Below are positions 24,255-35,467 of a DNA stretch of 64,000 bases, in pieces. Below the pieces are notes generated by a model that worked only from the letters and a program-made list of their open reading frames with translations, was not told the origin of the DNA and made no database searches. Where the stretch lies: contig OX638133.1 of assembly GCA_951804985.1 (NCBI GenBank), positions 65,011,867 to 65,075,866 on the forward strand. Reading direction: 5' to 3'. A program made the position numbers and the translations under genes. Within the stretch, counting starts at the first letter, position 1; each line of letters begins with the position of its first letter. The stretch is from Dryomyza anilis (Eukaryota > Arthropoda > Insecta > Diptera > Dryomyzidae).

Positions 24255-24922
24255 TATTATAACCAAGGATTGAAACCTAAACGAATAATGGTTTCGATTT
24301 CGGTTTTTTCCGCGTTTTGGTTTCGGTTTTAAGTTTTTATAACGAAACGGTATGGTATACCGGTTCCAAGTTACGGTTTCGGTTTTGATTTCGGTTTTTG
24401 TATACAATTTCTTTTTTTCCATATTTTTCAATTAAAGTTACATATTCTTAAGGATTTGGACATTCTAAGAACAATGGCGTTTTCAGTTTTCTCCCTACAC
24501 GTCCAGTTTCAAGGATATTTGAGAAAAACTGTATTGCAGTAAAGTGGGAAACATAATGTAAACACTGTTTGTTGTTATTTTAGTGAAAATATTGTGTTGT
24601 ATAAATTATGTAATTGATTTCGCCAAGAAAAAAATTCAATCGTGGCCACAAGCCAATGAAAAGCAACATTTTGACTTCACCTGAGATATGATCTGAATTG
24701 CAGAAGTGAGCCGAGCAGCAAGAATACATCGGTAATTGTCTTAAACTTCATGAAAAGAAGAAGAAGAATTTTGTACAATTTCTATCCATAAAAGCCAAAG
24801 AAATCTTGAACTGCAATATCTGCAATATCTGTAAGTTAATAAAAGCTAGTACTACATTATATAGGAATATTTTCAATAAAGTACCACACTATATTTCAAA
24901 TAGTATACATATATTAAAAAAA

Positions 24923-24924
<2 letters not shown>
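24255..24924. other. GGTTTCGGTTTT low-complexity and non-coding DNA
   Basis: Between 24290 and 24405 runs of GGTTTCGGTTTT-type units occur, reminiscent of the GGTTCCGGTTCC arrays of FB1 though not the same. The rest has no recognised feature. Confidence 0.4.

Positions 24925-25006
<82 letters not shown>
24925..25006. repeat. TA microsatellite
   Basis: About 80 bases of nearly perfect (TA)n. Confidence 0.95.
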
Positions 25007-25007
<1 letters not shown>

Positions 25008-26601
25008 GTGGTTTTAACACACGCCATGTTAATTCTTTGTGACTATACATGAACCATTATATTTTATACTAAAATTACTAAGTTTATATTAATTTTAAAG
25101 AAGTTAGTATCATACCACACTTTTGAAATAATTTAAACAAAATTAAAACTATTGTTTGTAAAAGATCCATGTACATTTATAATATCCGAGTGCACAGAAA
25201 CTGTTATTTAGAATGACCACCAGCGCTGAAGACGCATATATGATCTTTGGGGTCTTGGGACTTTAAGGGGGACCTGTGGAAGGAGCTCTTGGTGTTATCA
25301 ACAAGAAGAAGTAGTTTTAGCAGAGGTCCAGCAGATTCGAATGAAGAAAAACAAAGAAACGAAGCAGAGTGGCAACATATTGCAGGACACAGGACACACT
25401 AAACGCAAACTTGTTGTTATACCAAATACAAGTAGATTGCAATGTTTTAATTTTAACAATAAACCACAATTGCCAAATACAAGAGGTAGATAACAAGATG
25501 CAAATTGGACCTTAAAAATTTCCACAATTGCCAGATACTAGATGAATAATGGACCTTAAAAAATGTATAATAAAAAAAAAGAGAAATCGCATTATTATGT
25601 CTTCAATCTAACATAAAGAACAAACTATGCAATATCGAACTACTAGGTTTTCTGATATCAACAATGCAGAAATTTATAATATCATACATAACACGACATG
25701 AGCACCTAGAGGATGCAAAATGTTTGACAAGATCGCAGAAAAGAACACTCATCTCGAACAAATCGTCAACCTAGTCAACGGGACCAAAACTCTCGTAAAC
25801 GACTTAGAGTCCAGCGTATCAACCTGACGACGTCCACTGTAGATAACACCATTTACAAATTCCACAAGAACCATCGAAGCCCAAAAAATCCATCACACTA
25901 CATACAACGAAACATTGAAGATGAACAAGGCAGATCCGACAAGGCGATCTTTATAAGTATTAAAAAATATTACACAAGTATAAACAAAAGATAATTAAAA
26001 AAAAAACACAAAAATAAAATATACATACTTTAATCAACAGTCTGATTTATTTCATTTTTTAAGATTACTTTTATTTATTACTCGTTATAAAACGCGTGTT
26101 CATCTTTTTACAATCGTTTTTAGAAGAAGGAGAAAACAGGTGACAGCTGGGAAGTGCTGCCAGAGTCTCCTTTTTTCGGTTTCGAATTCAGAGTTGCCAC
26201 TCCGACAGCACTTCAATCCAGTGACCCGTTTTCTCAAATTTACAATACAAAAAAAAAAAAAAAACAAATAATAACAATATATAAAAAACAGAAGAGAAAA
26301 AAATATATATATATAAAAAAGAAGAAATCTATCTCAAAAATATTATTATTATTATTATTATTATTATTGAAACACATTCAAATATTCAAAAAAAATGTAT
26401 AGCTGAGAAAAAGTAAACATATTATAATTGTTAAAATAACATATTATCAGTATTATCACCATGTTAAAATAAACATATTATCGTTATTATTCTCAATATT
26501 AATTCTAAGAAAACATCATTTCTATGTATTCAAAAATATTTCTAAGATATCTAGTAAAAAATTATTATTATTCCTAATATTAATAATAATTTTTTTTCCA
26601 T
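25007..26601 (+). other. Probable 3' internal remnant of an LTR element
   Basis: This lies directly upstream of a polypurine tract and LTR. Broken frames around 25720-25930 (for example NTHLEQIVNLVNGTKTLVND) are hydrophilic and might be remnants of the element's last gene, but I cannot assign them. A near repeat of CCACAATTGCCA(A/G)ATAC occurs at about 25462 and 25519. The trinucleotide repeat (ATT)n lies at about 26341-26368. Confidence 0.35.
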
Positions 26602-26614
26602 AAGGGGGGAGGAA
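26602..26614 (+). promoter_or_regulatory. Polypurine tract
   Basis: AAGGGGGGAGGAA lies immediately before a TG-starting repeat, the position of the plus-strand primer site used in LTR retrotransposon reverse transcription. Confidence 0.75.
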
Positions 26615-27148
26615 TGTTGTGAATTAGTTAACACATTTTTCTTTTCTTTATGGTTCTTCACTATTCATTCAGTTTTGAATGTTGCTGTACATATGTTGAG
26701 CGCATCATGTTGTATCATCATGTACGTTGGCAACAATGACAATAATTTGGCAAAGCGCTAAAGCTTTACTTAGACCACACCTCTTAAGGTTAGCTTGCAA
26801 AATTAACAGAGGCTTGTAATACAATTTTTCATTGCATGATTAAGGGGCTATGTTAAAATAAGCAGAGCAGCGTTTGCCCCCTGATATTTCGCTATTGGTG
26901 TCAGCCAAAAACTGCAAAGCGGACTTTCTTCAAAAGTCACGTACATCAAAATTAAGTGAAAGTGAAAATTCACTAGAACATTATGAAAATGGAATTTAAG
27001 AAAAGCTTGCAATGAAGGTATTGTTAAGACCCTTTGTAGTTTAGTCAACCTCAAGTGGAGGTTATAAAGTTAATAACGCAATAAAAGTGTAAATTCAACT
27101 TAAAACTAAAAAGTTTAAAATCTCTAAAGTAATTCATCTAACAGTTAC
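26615..27148 (+). mobile_element. LTR on plus strand (3' LTR)
   Basis: It starts TGTTGTGAATTAG after a polypurine tract and ends near TTACAACA, giving TG...CA ends. An AATAAA signal lies at about 27080. It aligns with the minus-strand LTR at 20140-20732, so two LTRs of one family lie in opposite orientation about 6 kb apart, which is not a normal provirus. It cuts directly into the integrase fragment that follows, suggesting insertion into an older element. Confidence 0.7.
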
Positions 27149-28293
27149 AACATTGGAAATCACACGTTGCGTCAAGGTACAACAACAAATAAATGATACG
27201 GATGAATTAATATTGTTGTCCACCCATAAATATAACAACACCGTACACTCAGTAACCGATTTCAAACCGACAGATTTATTACATGATCTCCCTGAAGATA
27301 AATTAAAAAATATTAAATAAAAATTAACAAAATGCCAGAAAGAAACATTAGAATATTTCAATAAAAATATAACACGGACAATTTTACGACCTGTGGGTCG
27401 ATTCAGTATCTATTTTGCGATATCGTTGTTGTTAGTTTGCGACAATTATTGTTAAAGTTATTCTTGAACTCATATTTAACAATATGTATTGATAAGTTAA
27501 CGTTGTTTTTGAAATCGTTGTTAGCTTTGCTCAATCGCAAACATGACATCGCTTATAACAAGTCCTCAAAATACTCGTTATACTCACTGTCATGTTTTGT
27601 TTATTTGTAAATTATTTTGTCTGTTACTATTCCATAATATAATCTTTTTGTATCTATCCTATAATCCAAATTAAAACATAAAATAATCGTATTAAAATAC
27701 ATCATATATGCTCTTATTTATTTCAAATTATTTTTTTATTAAAACCGGGACAAACAAAACAAAAAAAAGTAACAATGCAGTAGGTTGAGTTAATCAAAAG
27801 GTTGGAGACAACGATCTCCTCGAGCAAGATGTCGCAGTAGAACTTTAACAGTTTACAGAGTTTCTCAAAATTGGACATATATTCTGCGTTATATGCGCTT
27901 CTTCCCATCCTCGGGAAAATTCAAAGCCTTTATTGACGTTGACTTGACATGACGTACTCATCGATGGGTTCGGTCACGTTGACCCTTGCAAAGCCGCGGA
28001 CCTAGCAGCGCTCAACAAATGTGAACTTGGTTGATTTACTAACGATTTTTTAGTTGTTAAAGCTTTGTTACAGAATCACTCAATCGTTAGTGCAAGCTAC
28101 AATTCTTGTTAATTAACAATATCGCGAACTAGTTACTGAATCGACTCACAGGAGAAATTGTTTTTGTAAGAAGAAATAGACGTTTAGGCAACAAACTCGA
28201 CAAAATTTTTATAGAAAAGCCGATCGAAAAAGACATGGGAAATACAGTGTTAATTGACGACTGAAAAATTCATAAAAGTAATTTACGATAATT
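27149..28293 (+). pseudogene. pol: Gypsy-type integrase C-terminal remnant (interrupted)
   Basis: Two parts of one integrase flank a DNA element at 27390-28152. The first contains THKYNNTVHSVTDFKPTDLL and LTKCQKETLEYFNKN, typical of the end of the catalytic core and linker in Gypsy-group integrases. The second contains VFVRRNRRLGNKL and GNTVLIDD, then KIHKSNLR and a stop at about 28293, matching the C-terminal domain and natural pol end. There are at least two in-frame stops. The upstream pol is missing at the LTR junction. The env remnant at 30976 probably belongs to the same ancestral provirus. Confidence 0.75.
27390..28152. mobile_element. DNA element with CCTGTG termini
   Basis: It starts CCTGTGGGTCGATTCAGTA and ends with TACTGAATCGACTCACAGG, and similarity continues inward to about 40 bases (GCGATAT). 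It splits an integrase reading frame, so insertion is certain even though no clean target duplication is visible. Inside, a minus-strand frame 27723-27908 (SNFEKLCKLLKFYCDILLEE) is of normal composition but unrecognised. Superfamily unassigned. Confidence 0.75.
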
Positions 28294-28339
28294 TCTTGCA
28301 CTCCTGTACTCACTTCTTCTACTAATACCAGCACAACTA

Positions 28340-28677
28340 CCACTACTTTACGTTCGGTACCCGTTACAAACATAAATACACTTAGAGCAGTTCCAACAGT
28401 TAAACATATTTTCGTCTCCAAAATTGACCCTGCTAATAGTTCTGATGATTTGTTAGCCTATTTAAAAAATTCTAACTTACCAAATACCGTCTATATAAAA
28501 TGCCATAAATTTACTAGCAAACATAATTCCCATTCGTCTTTCAAATTAACACTTGGTTCCGAGTGGTTTGAAAATGTTTGTAACTCGGACTTTTGGCCTC
28601 AAAACGTTCTGGTAAATGAATTTATACACAAACCCTGCCGCAGTCATAGTACACAATCTTCAAGCTCTACAAAAAAC
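28340..28677 (+). pseudogene. LINE ORF1 C-terminal region
   Basis: The open frame has a Ser/Thr-rich start followed by a folded stretch: VKHIFVSKIDPANSSDDLLA, then SSFKLTLGSEWFENV, then DFWPQNVLVNEF. This is the RNA-binding-domain pattern seen in ORF1 proteins of CR1/Jockey-type LINEs (a SSFK block and a WP-V-EF block). The N-terminus is missing. ORF2 begins about 18 bases after its stop at about 28677. Confidence 0.65.
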
Positions 28678-28694
28678 TAAGAAGTTTGTCCCTT

Positions 28695-30696
28695 TACTAA
28701 CAAAATGTAAGGGGATTGCGCTCTAAGACACGTGAACTATTTCTACGTTCACAGAGTATTAATTTTGATATAATAGCACTCACTGAAACCAAGCTAAACC
28801 CAAGTTATATAAATGCTGAGCTGCTTGATAATAACTTTGAAATTTTTCGTAAGGTTAGATGCAGTACTATTAATAGTTTTGATAGTGTCGCAATAAATAA
28901 AACTAATTCTAGTAATGTTTTCGAGATTCCCAAGTATAATAACAACAATCTTGAACTAATTTATGTTAAAGTTTGTTAAATAAAGCATATATATATATAT
29001 ATATACTCAATGCTTATATTCCGCCGAACAGTCCAATAGAGATTTATGTCTCTGTTATAAGTAATCTGAATCCCAGCGATGATATTATTTTGGTTGCTGA
29101 CTTTAATCTGCCTAATATATCTTGGTCGCTATCTGACGATGAAACTGTTTTTAATGCTTCTAATATTTCCTCTCGACTTGATCAACTTTTTGTTGACGCA
29201 ATCTATTCCGATTTAATAAATAATAGTTTCAAATGCCAATTACTCTCTATCTAATATTGATAACTACCATCCTCCTCTTGGTATAGTTTACCAAGCGGAT
29301 GAAGTAATTCCTGACCTAGTGACGGAAGATCAGCTCTATCAGCAACCATTTGGCCTTTTTATTTCATAAATCTCTTTCTGAAAGTTGTTTTCCTCACTTA
29401 TGGAAATCATCTTATATATCTCCAGTATTTAAAAATGGATGCAGAACAGACGCCAATAACTATCGACCAATCGCAAAATTATCTTGTATTCCTAAACTTT
29501 TCGAACGAATGGTTTATCAGTCCATATAAAAAAATGCGATGATATTATTGACACCCGTCAACATGGCTTTGTAAATAGTAGATCAATTGTCTCTAATCTC
29601 CTGGACTTTACTAGCTTTAGTCTACGTTCAATTGAATCACGAAACCAAGTTGATTACATTTACACTGATTTCCGTAAGGCTTTTGATAAACTTTCACATA
29701 AATTTTATAGGAATCTTATCTGAATACACGCTCTTATCAAATATGTTTTCGTGTTTGCTTATCATCTGCCTTTATCGCAACATCTGGTGTGCCCTAGGGT
29801 AGTCACTTTGGACCTCTATTATTCATATTGTCCATAAATGGTGTATCACATAGCATCACCAGTTCTCGTTTGCTCATATATTCTGACGATATGAAACTGT
29901 ATAAAGAAATAAAAAAAGAGTACGATTGTGAATTACTTCAGAAAGATCTGAAGTCCTTTGAAGTTTGGTGTCAAAAAAACAGCTTAATATTAAATGCAAG
30001 CAAATGCCAAACAGTATCATTTACTCAAAAAAGATCAAAACTATGTTTTAATTACAGAATTTCTAATCAAACTCTACACCAAGTTGACTTTATTAAGGAT
30101 CTTGGCATAGTCTTTGATGATAAGCTGACTTTTAATGTTCATATTGATACAATTTGCAATAAAGCATCTGCAATGCTGGGATTTGCAAAACGTTGGGCCA
30201 AAGAGTTCAACAACACATTAGTGACACAAACATTATATACCACATTGGAACACCTTGAATATGCTTCTCAAGTCTGGTCTTCAATGTATAAATCTCATAT
30301 TAGCCGAATTGAATGAATTCAAAAAAGGTTTGTTAGATTTGGATTAAACCATTTTATTTGGGTAGATCGTAATAATCTACCACCTTATTCAGATCGTTTG
30401 ATCTTAATAGGTCTGCAACCCTTAGAAGTAAGGAGAAAAAATGCAGATATTTTATATATACATCAGCTATCTACAGGAATAATTGATTTTCCTGAGCTCT
30501 TAACCTATTTTAAAATCAATGACAATCGTAGAAGTATTCGTACTAATACTAATATTTGTTATGTACCTTTTAATAGAACAAACTATGGTACAGGTGCGTC
30601 TTTTAATCGCATGTGTACTTTTGCAAACAACTCTTCTTTTTTCAATCTCTCTACGTCCAAATTAACTCTTAAAAGTAATCTGCGACGCATTTACTA
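28695..30696 (+). pseudogene. LINE ORF2 (endonuclease-RT), broken
   Basis: The endonuclease starts NVRGLRSKTRELF and has DIIALTETKL (catalytic Glu), then ILNAYIPPNS and ILVADFNLPNISW. An insertion of TA repeat at about 28988 and a deletion remove the middle and the end. RT blocks follow in changing frames: NNYRPIAKLSCIPKLFERM, DTRQHGFVNSRSIVSNLLDF, YIYTDFRKAFDKLSH, and the catalytic box as IYSDDMKLY (Y-S-D-D). The final 270 codons (29828-30696) have one early stop at 30316 and include LKSFEVWCQKNSLILNASKC and VDFIKDLGIVFDDKL, standard for the clade. Not functional. Confidence 0.85.
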
Positions 30697-30742
30697 ATAT
30701 TCTATATTGTATAATAAAATTTTTATTAATTTGTATATTCAA

Positions 30743-30975
30743 TACATGTTGTGAATTGTCCGAGCCAAATAATTGGTAAATATTTCCAGATAATGTTTTC
30801 ACTAGCATAAAAATTCTCTTGGTATTAACTGTGAGAAAAGAAAATATTTTATTTTATAACTATACATTTAATAAAACATCTGTACCGAGTACGTTCCTGG
30901 CTGAGTGTTAAACCTTATGTTTAAGAAAGTGCGAAATAGCCAGCTGTAGTAGCTAAACTCTATTATTATTTACTT
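30743..30975 (+). other. Segment between LINE and env remnant
   Basis: It begins TGTTGTGAATTGTCC and contains AATAAA. It ends in a polypyrimidine stretch TTTACTTCCAG that would suit the splice acceptor used for env in insect Gypsy-type retroviruses. It may include a scrap of LTR, since its first 11 bases equal the start of the LTR at 26615, but this is not established. Confidence 0.35.
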
Positions 30976-31251
30976 CCAGATGAAATCTTGCGTATAATAA
31001 GTACGTTAGAAGTTCCTCGAAGATTCGCAAGATCAATTGATTTTATTGGTAGCACATTAAAATTCATTGCCGGCACACCAGACCACGACGACTTCGAACT
31101 TTTGTTAACAAAACAGAACTATATAATTGAAACTAACAATAAACAAACGATAATTAATTCCCTGCTACAAGATAAAATAAACAATATAACAAATCAAATT
31201 AATATTCTGAATAGTGAAAATAATAGAATTGATAAATCTACGACTTACGAC

Positions 31252-31426
31252 TAGGGAATACAATTTGTACCTGTTTTCGTAATTCTGGGATTTCGGGATT
31301 GAACACTTTTCAATCCCGGGATTGAATGAATTTTATATCGTGTCATTTGCAGTACTATTACAAAATAGTGATTTTCGGGAGTAGATCGGGATCCCGGGAT
31401 CCCGAATCCTGGGATTGTATTCCCTA
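31252..31426. mobile_element. hAT-type MITE (175 bp)
   Basis: Ends are TAGGGAATACAAT and its reverse complement ATTGTATTCCCTA. It is flanked by perfect 8-bp duplications CTTACGAC at 31244-31251 and 31427-31434. An 8-bp duplication is the hAT signature. The interior has short inverted blocks built from ATCCCGGGAT. It lies in the env remnant. Confidence 0.92.
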
Positions 31427-31566
31427 CTTACGACGCTTTAGTTTTCGAGTATTTATCTATATAATTTAGTTATAAATTATTTAAATAATATGGCTCTATC
31501 AATAATATTATCAAGGAACAATGTTATAAATCCTTTAATATTAGATAATACTGAAATAAATCACAT

Positions 31567-31855
31567 CACATTAGTGCGTTGGACTGCGAGCCGAAAGGTC
31601 CCCGGTTCAAGCCTGGACTGGGGCTAACAACATCTTTTCATAGACACATTTTTCTATACCGCGCTACCTCTCGGCAGTAAATGGCAAACCTCCGAGAGTA
31701 AAAACATTGCCTATGAAAAGCTCTCACCCGCCGTTCGGATTCGGCAATAAACTGTAGGTCCCACCACTTTGAGTACAAATATAACACGCACAGCTCAAAA
31801 TGGTGAAGAGAGCTCGGCCTAAGTTTTTATATAACTGTAGTGCCAAACTATTATT
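31567..31855 (+). mobile_element. tRNA-derived SINE with target duplication
   Basis: The 5' part resembles a tRNA: an A-box-like TTAGTGCGTTGGACTG and a B box GGTTCAAGCC at 31604-31613. The body has a CTCTCGGCAGTAAATGGC block and a GCCGTTCGGATTCGGC block. It is flanked by a perfect 13-bp duplication AAATAAATCACAT (31554-31566 and 31856-31868), proof of LINE-mediated insertion. It contains no coding sequence; transcription would be by RNA polymerase III. Confidence 0.9.
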
Positions 31856-32569
31856 AAATAAATCACATACTTGATGTGGAAAATGTACCAATTAGTATAA
31901 GTAGTTTGCTTGCTGCTTCTAAAATTAAAATATTATAGAATTTAGATACTATCTATTATATTATATTATAAAAATTCCCAAAATTAAATATGTTTGCGAT
32001 TATACTAAGATTTATCCGGTAAGCCATAATTAAAGTATTGTCAGGATAGAAATAAATGAAGCTGTAAGATGTAAAACGAGAATGCGACCTTTAACTGAAT
32101 GCATTTATACAACCGCGGTCCACTTTTGCACGCTAGCTATTTCGGCATGCCTAACAGAATTTCTGAATAACAATACGGCATCATGCCCAACTGAATCATC
32201 TTCCACTTATTGAAGTCATCGATAATGGAATCATTATTCTTAATGATGTCCCACAGACAACAATTTTCGACGAACATCAATTAATGGTTACTGGAACATT
32301 TCTACTCCTCTTTTCGAGCCCGATAAAGATTAACTTTACTACATACGACATTGTAAATAATTCAATACATGTTGAACCACATCCACCGAAGACGTTATCT
32401 TTAAAATATTTAAACCATGAAGAAAAACTCTCACTGCCATATATCCATAAATTAAATTTTGATAACATTAACCTTATTGATAAATTAAGGCAACATTCAA
32501 ATATAAACAGAGCATTATGGTGGCTTACAATGACGATATCTGCCGAAAGGCGAAAAATTTTCAAAAAAA

Positions 32570-33890
32570 CATAAAATTGCAAATGCGCCTTAGTTACAAA
32601 ATGTTTGCGCCTCTATAGAAGGGCGCAAATATACAGAAAGGCGCAAAATTCTCAAAAAAGCATAACATTTCAAATGCGCCTAATTTACAAAATTTTTGCG
32701 CCTCTATAGAAGGGAGCAAAATATAGAGAAAGGCGTAAAATTTTCAAAAAAGCCTAAAATTGCAAATGCGTCTTATTTACAAAATGTTTGCGCCTCTATA
32801 GAAGGGCGCAAAATATACAAAAAGGCGCAAAATTTTCTAAAAAGCATAAAATTTCAAATGCGTCTTATTTACAAAATGTTTGCGCCTCTATAGAAGGGCG
32901 CAAAATATACAGAAAGGCGCAAAATTTTCTAAAAAGTATATAATTTCAAATGCTCCTTATTTACAAAATGTTTGGGCCTCTGTAGAAGGGCGCAAAGTAT
33001 AGAGAAATGCGCAAAATTTTCTAAAAAGCATATAATTTCAAATGCGCCTTATTTACAAAATGTTTGCGCCTCTATAGAAGGGCGCAAAATATACAGAAAG
33101 GCGCAACATTTTCTAAAAAGTATATAATTTCAAATGCTCTTTATTTACAAAATGTTTGCGCCTCTGTAGAAGGGCGCAAAGTATAGAGAAAGGCTCAAAA
33201 TTTTCAAAAAGCATAAAATTGCAAATGCGTCTAATTTACAAAATGTTTGCGCCTCTATAGAAGGGCGCAAAATATACAGAAAGGCGAAAAATTTTATAAA
33301 GGCATAAAATTTCAAATGCGCCTTATTTACAAAATGTTTGCGCCTCTATAGAAGGGCGAAAAATATACAGAAAGGAGCAAAATTTTCTAAAAAGATTATA
33401 ATTTCAAATGCGCCTTATTTACAAAATGTTTGCGCCTCTGTAGAAGGGCGAAAAATATATAGAAAGGCGAAAAATTTTCTAAAAAGCATATAATTTCAAA
33501 TGCGCCTTATTTACAAAATGTTTGCGCCTCTATAGAAGGGCGCTAAATATACAGCAAGGCGCAACATTTTCTAAATAGTATATAATTTCAAATGCTCCTT
33601 ATTTACAAAATGTTTGCGCCTCTGTAGAAGGGCGCAAAGTATAGAGAAAGGCTCAAAATTTTCAAAAAGCATAAAATTGCAAATGCGTCTAATTTACAAA
33701 ATGTTTGCGCCTCTATAGAAGGGCGCAAAATATACAGAAAGGCGAAAAATTTTCTAAAAAGCATAAAATTTCAAATGCGCCTTATTTACAAAATGTTTGC
33801 GCCTCTATAGAAGGGCGAAAAATATACAGAAAGGCGCAACATTTTCTAAAAAGCAGAAAATTGCAAATGCGCCGCAAAGTTTCAGAAATT
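32570..33890. repeat. 91-bp hairpin satellite (about 14 copies)
   Basis: Tandem units of about 91-92 bp, each containing TTTGCGCCTCTATAGAAGGG then CGCAAA and a second block GGCGCAAAATTTTCTAAAAA then GCATAAAATTTCAAATGCGC. The first block is an inverted repeat (TTTGCGCC with GGGCGCAAA around a 9-base loop). The second pairs GGCGCA with TGCGCC. Variants (CTCTGTAG, GCGTCT, GCTCC) recur with a 5-unit period near the 3' half (33059-33290 against about 33517-33750). ORFs here such as 33705-33908 are repeat translation. Confidence 0.92.
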
Positions 33891-35467
33891 TTAGCCCTTT
33901 TTAAATGACCGGTAACTACAGAGAAAGGCGCTAAATTTTCAAAAATAAAAAAAAAACAAATAATTTGCAGAGTAAATATGCGTCATATTCATTTTTGGTT
34001 TGTTTTGATAATTTTGCGCTTGTAAAGACGATAAAATACTGTAAGTTATGCGCTGTTTTAATTTTGATTGTTATTTGAATAGTTTACGCCTTTTTGAGCT
34101 TTTCTGTCTACATTGAGCCTTTGTGTAAAAATTACTAACTATTTCCAGATTACTAATATTCTGTAAATTACCTTTTTAATTGTTCGCTTTTTTTTAAATT
34201 TTGCGACTTAAAAAAAACTTTTTGACATTTTAATCTTCGTTAAAATTGCCCAAAATATCGGGTAACTTTTATTTTAAAGTTGACTTTAAATTGTCTACGA
34301 ATATGCGCCATTGTATTTTGACAAAGATTCTGAAGAATACACAATTCGAGTTTTAAGTGTTTTGAGATCTATATCAAAATGCCCCAAAACAAAAATTTTA
34401 GGCAATGTGGAGCCAGTTTAGAAACATTTTTTCGACATATTTTAAAAAGAGATAGGCGGAGTTTGTATCACAAGCTGTCTGCCCGAACTGTCCGATCCCA
34501 AAATATGCCGTGAATCTGTCATTAAAATTCCACAAAATTTTACAACCTGCTATACACTTCCCAAAATATTCCATTTATCTGTGTGTTGGCCGGAAATATT
34601 TTTGAAAAATGACATAAATTTTGTCTCGGGGTATCAATATTAAATCGAATTTAAACATTATAGACGCATAACCATAGACAATTTTAAACAACTTTAATAA
34701 TTCGACTTAAAAAAATTTCGACTTTTTTAGAATTTTTGTATAAAATAAATTGTCAAATAGATGATTTTGAATTTAGTTTTTAAAAAATATACATATTTTT
34801 TTGTATATCTTCGTTGTACAAATATAAGTCCAAATACCATTTATGAAAGTTTGATAAAAGTTCGACAATTCATAGTTTAAGATGTGTTGGTGTATTTTTC
34901 ATAATTATAAATCAATTATTCACAAAATATAGTTTTTAAGTATGTCCATTCGGCACTGCGCTAAAAGGTTATGATTGTTTCAAATTATAATTGAAGAAGT
35001 TATTAACAAAAAAAAAATTTATTTGATGACTTTTAGTTCTATAACGACGATTTATAATCCGATTTTTACTTCTTTAGTATTTTTGAAATTAAAAAAAAAC
35101 TGTTGTAAATTAATTAAATAATTGATGAAGTAACTATTACCTTTTGAATAAATGGTACAAAAATCTAGGTTAAATATAAAACTTAAGTTTGATACAAATC
35201 GTACAATTGGTACAAATGTTATACTTTAAAAAAAAATCAAATTCAAATATTTTTGGTTTTCGAAATATGCTGTTAAGTGAAAATAATCATTAAAATACAT
35301 TGTGTATACCTAAGTAGTTTTCCAACGAGATGTCGGTATTGATCACCTTTAATATAATACACAAATTGAATTTTGTTTCCAAAGGGTACTGAGATATCAA
35401 AATGACGAGATATCAAAATGACTTCCTAAAATCAGAGACCAATAATAATTAATTTTTTCAAATTTTT
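33891..35467. other. AT-rich non-coding DNA
   Basis: The first 150 bases still contain GCGCTAAATTTTC and GCGTCATATT-type relics of the satellite. The rest shows no coding region, termini or repeats that I can support. Confidence 0.5.

Larger units (their letters stand above)
28295..30742 (+). mobile_element. Truncated Jockey/CR1-like LINE
   Basis: A 5'-truncated non-LTR retrotransposon with the C-terminal part of ORF1 followed closely by ORF2. ORF2 keeps parts of the endonuclease and most of the RT with multiple frameshifts and deletions, and it retains the complete C-terminal region and stop at 30694-30696. No poly(A) tail is evident after the stop; the sequence becomes AT-rich and then changes at about 30743. 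It sits between the integrase end and the env remnant of a Gypsy-type provirus, hence a probable insertion there. No target duplication was identified. Confidence 0.8.
30976..32560 (+). pseudogene. env: Errantivirus-type env remnant
   Basis: An open frame at 30976-31251 resembles the fusion-glycoprotein part of env in insect Gypsy-group (errantivirus) elements: a basic R-rich cleavage-like site, then the block DFIGSTLKFIAGTPDHDD, then a Asn/Gln/Leu-rich coiled-coil stretch. After two insertions (31252-31426 and 31567-31855), decayed frames continue with a Cys-containing ectodomain, and a final frame 32284-32574 matches the C-terminal ectodomain region. Multiple stops and frameshifts make it non-coding. 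The transmembrane anchor is not clearly preserved; the sequence runs into a satellite at about 32560. Confidence 0.75.

Noticed and set aside
32570..33890. CRISPR-like array
   Set aside because: The units are contiguous 91-bp satellite repeats without unique spacers, in eukaryotic DNA.
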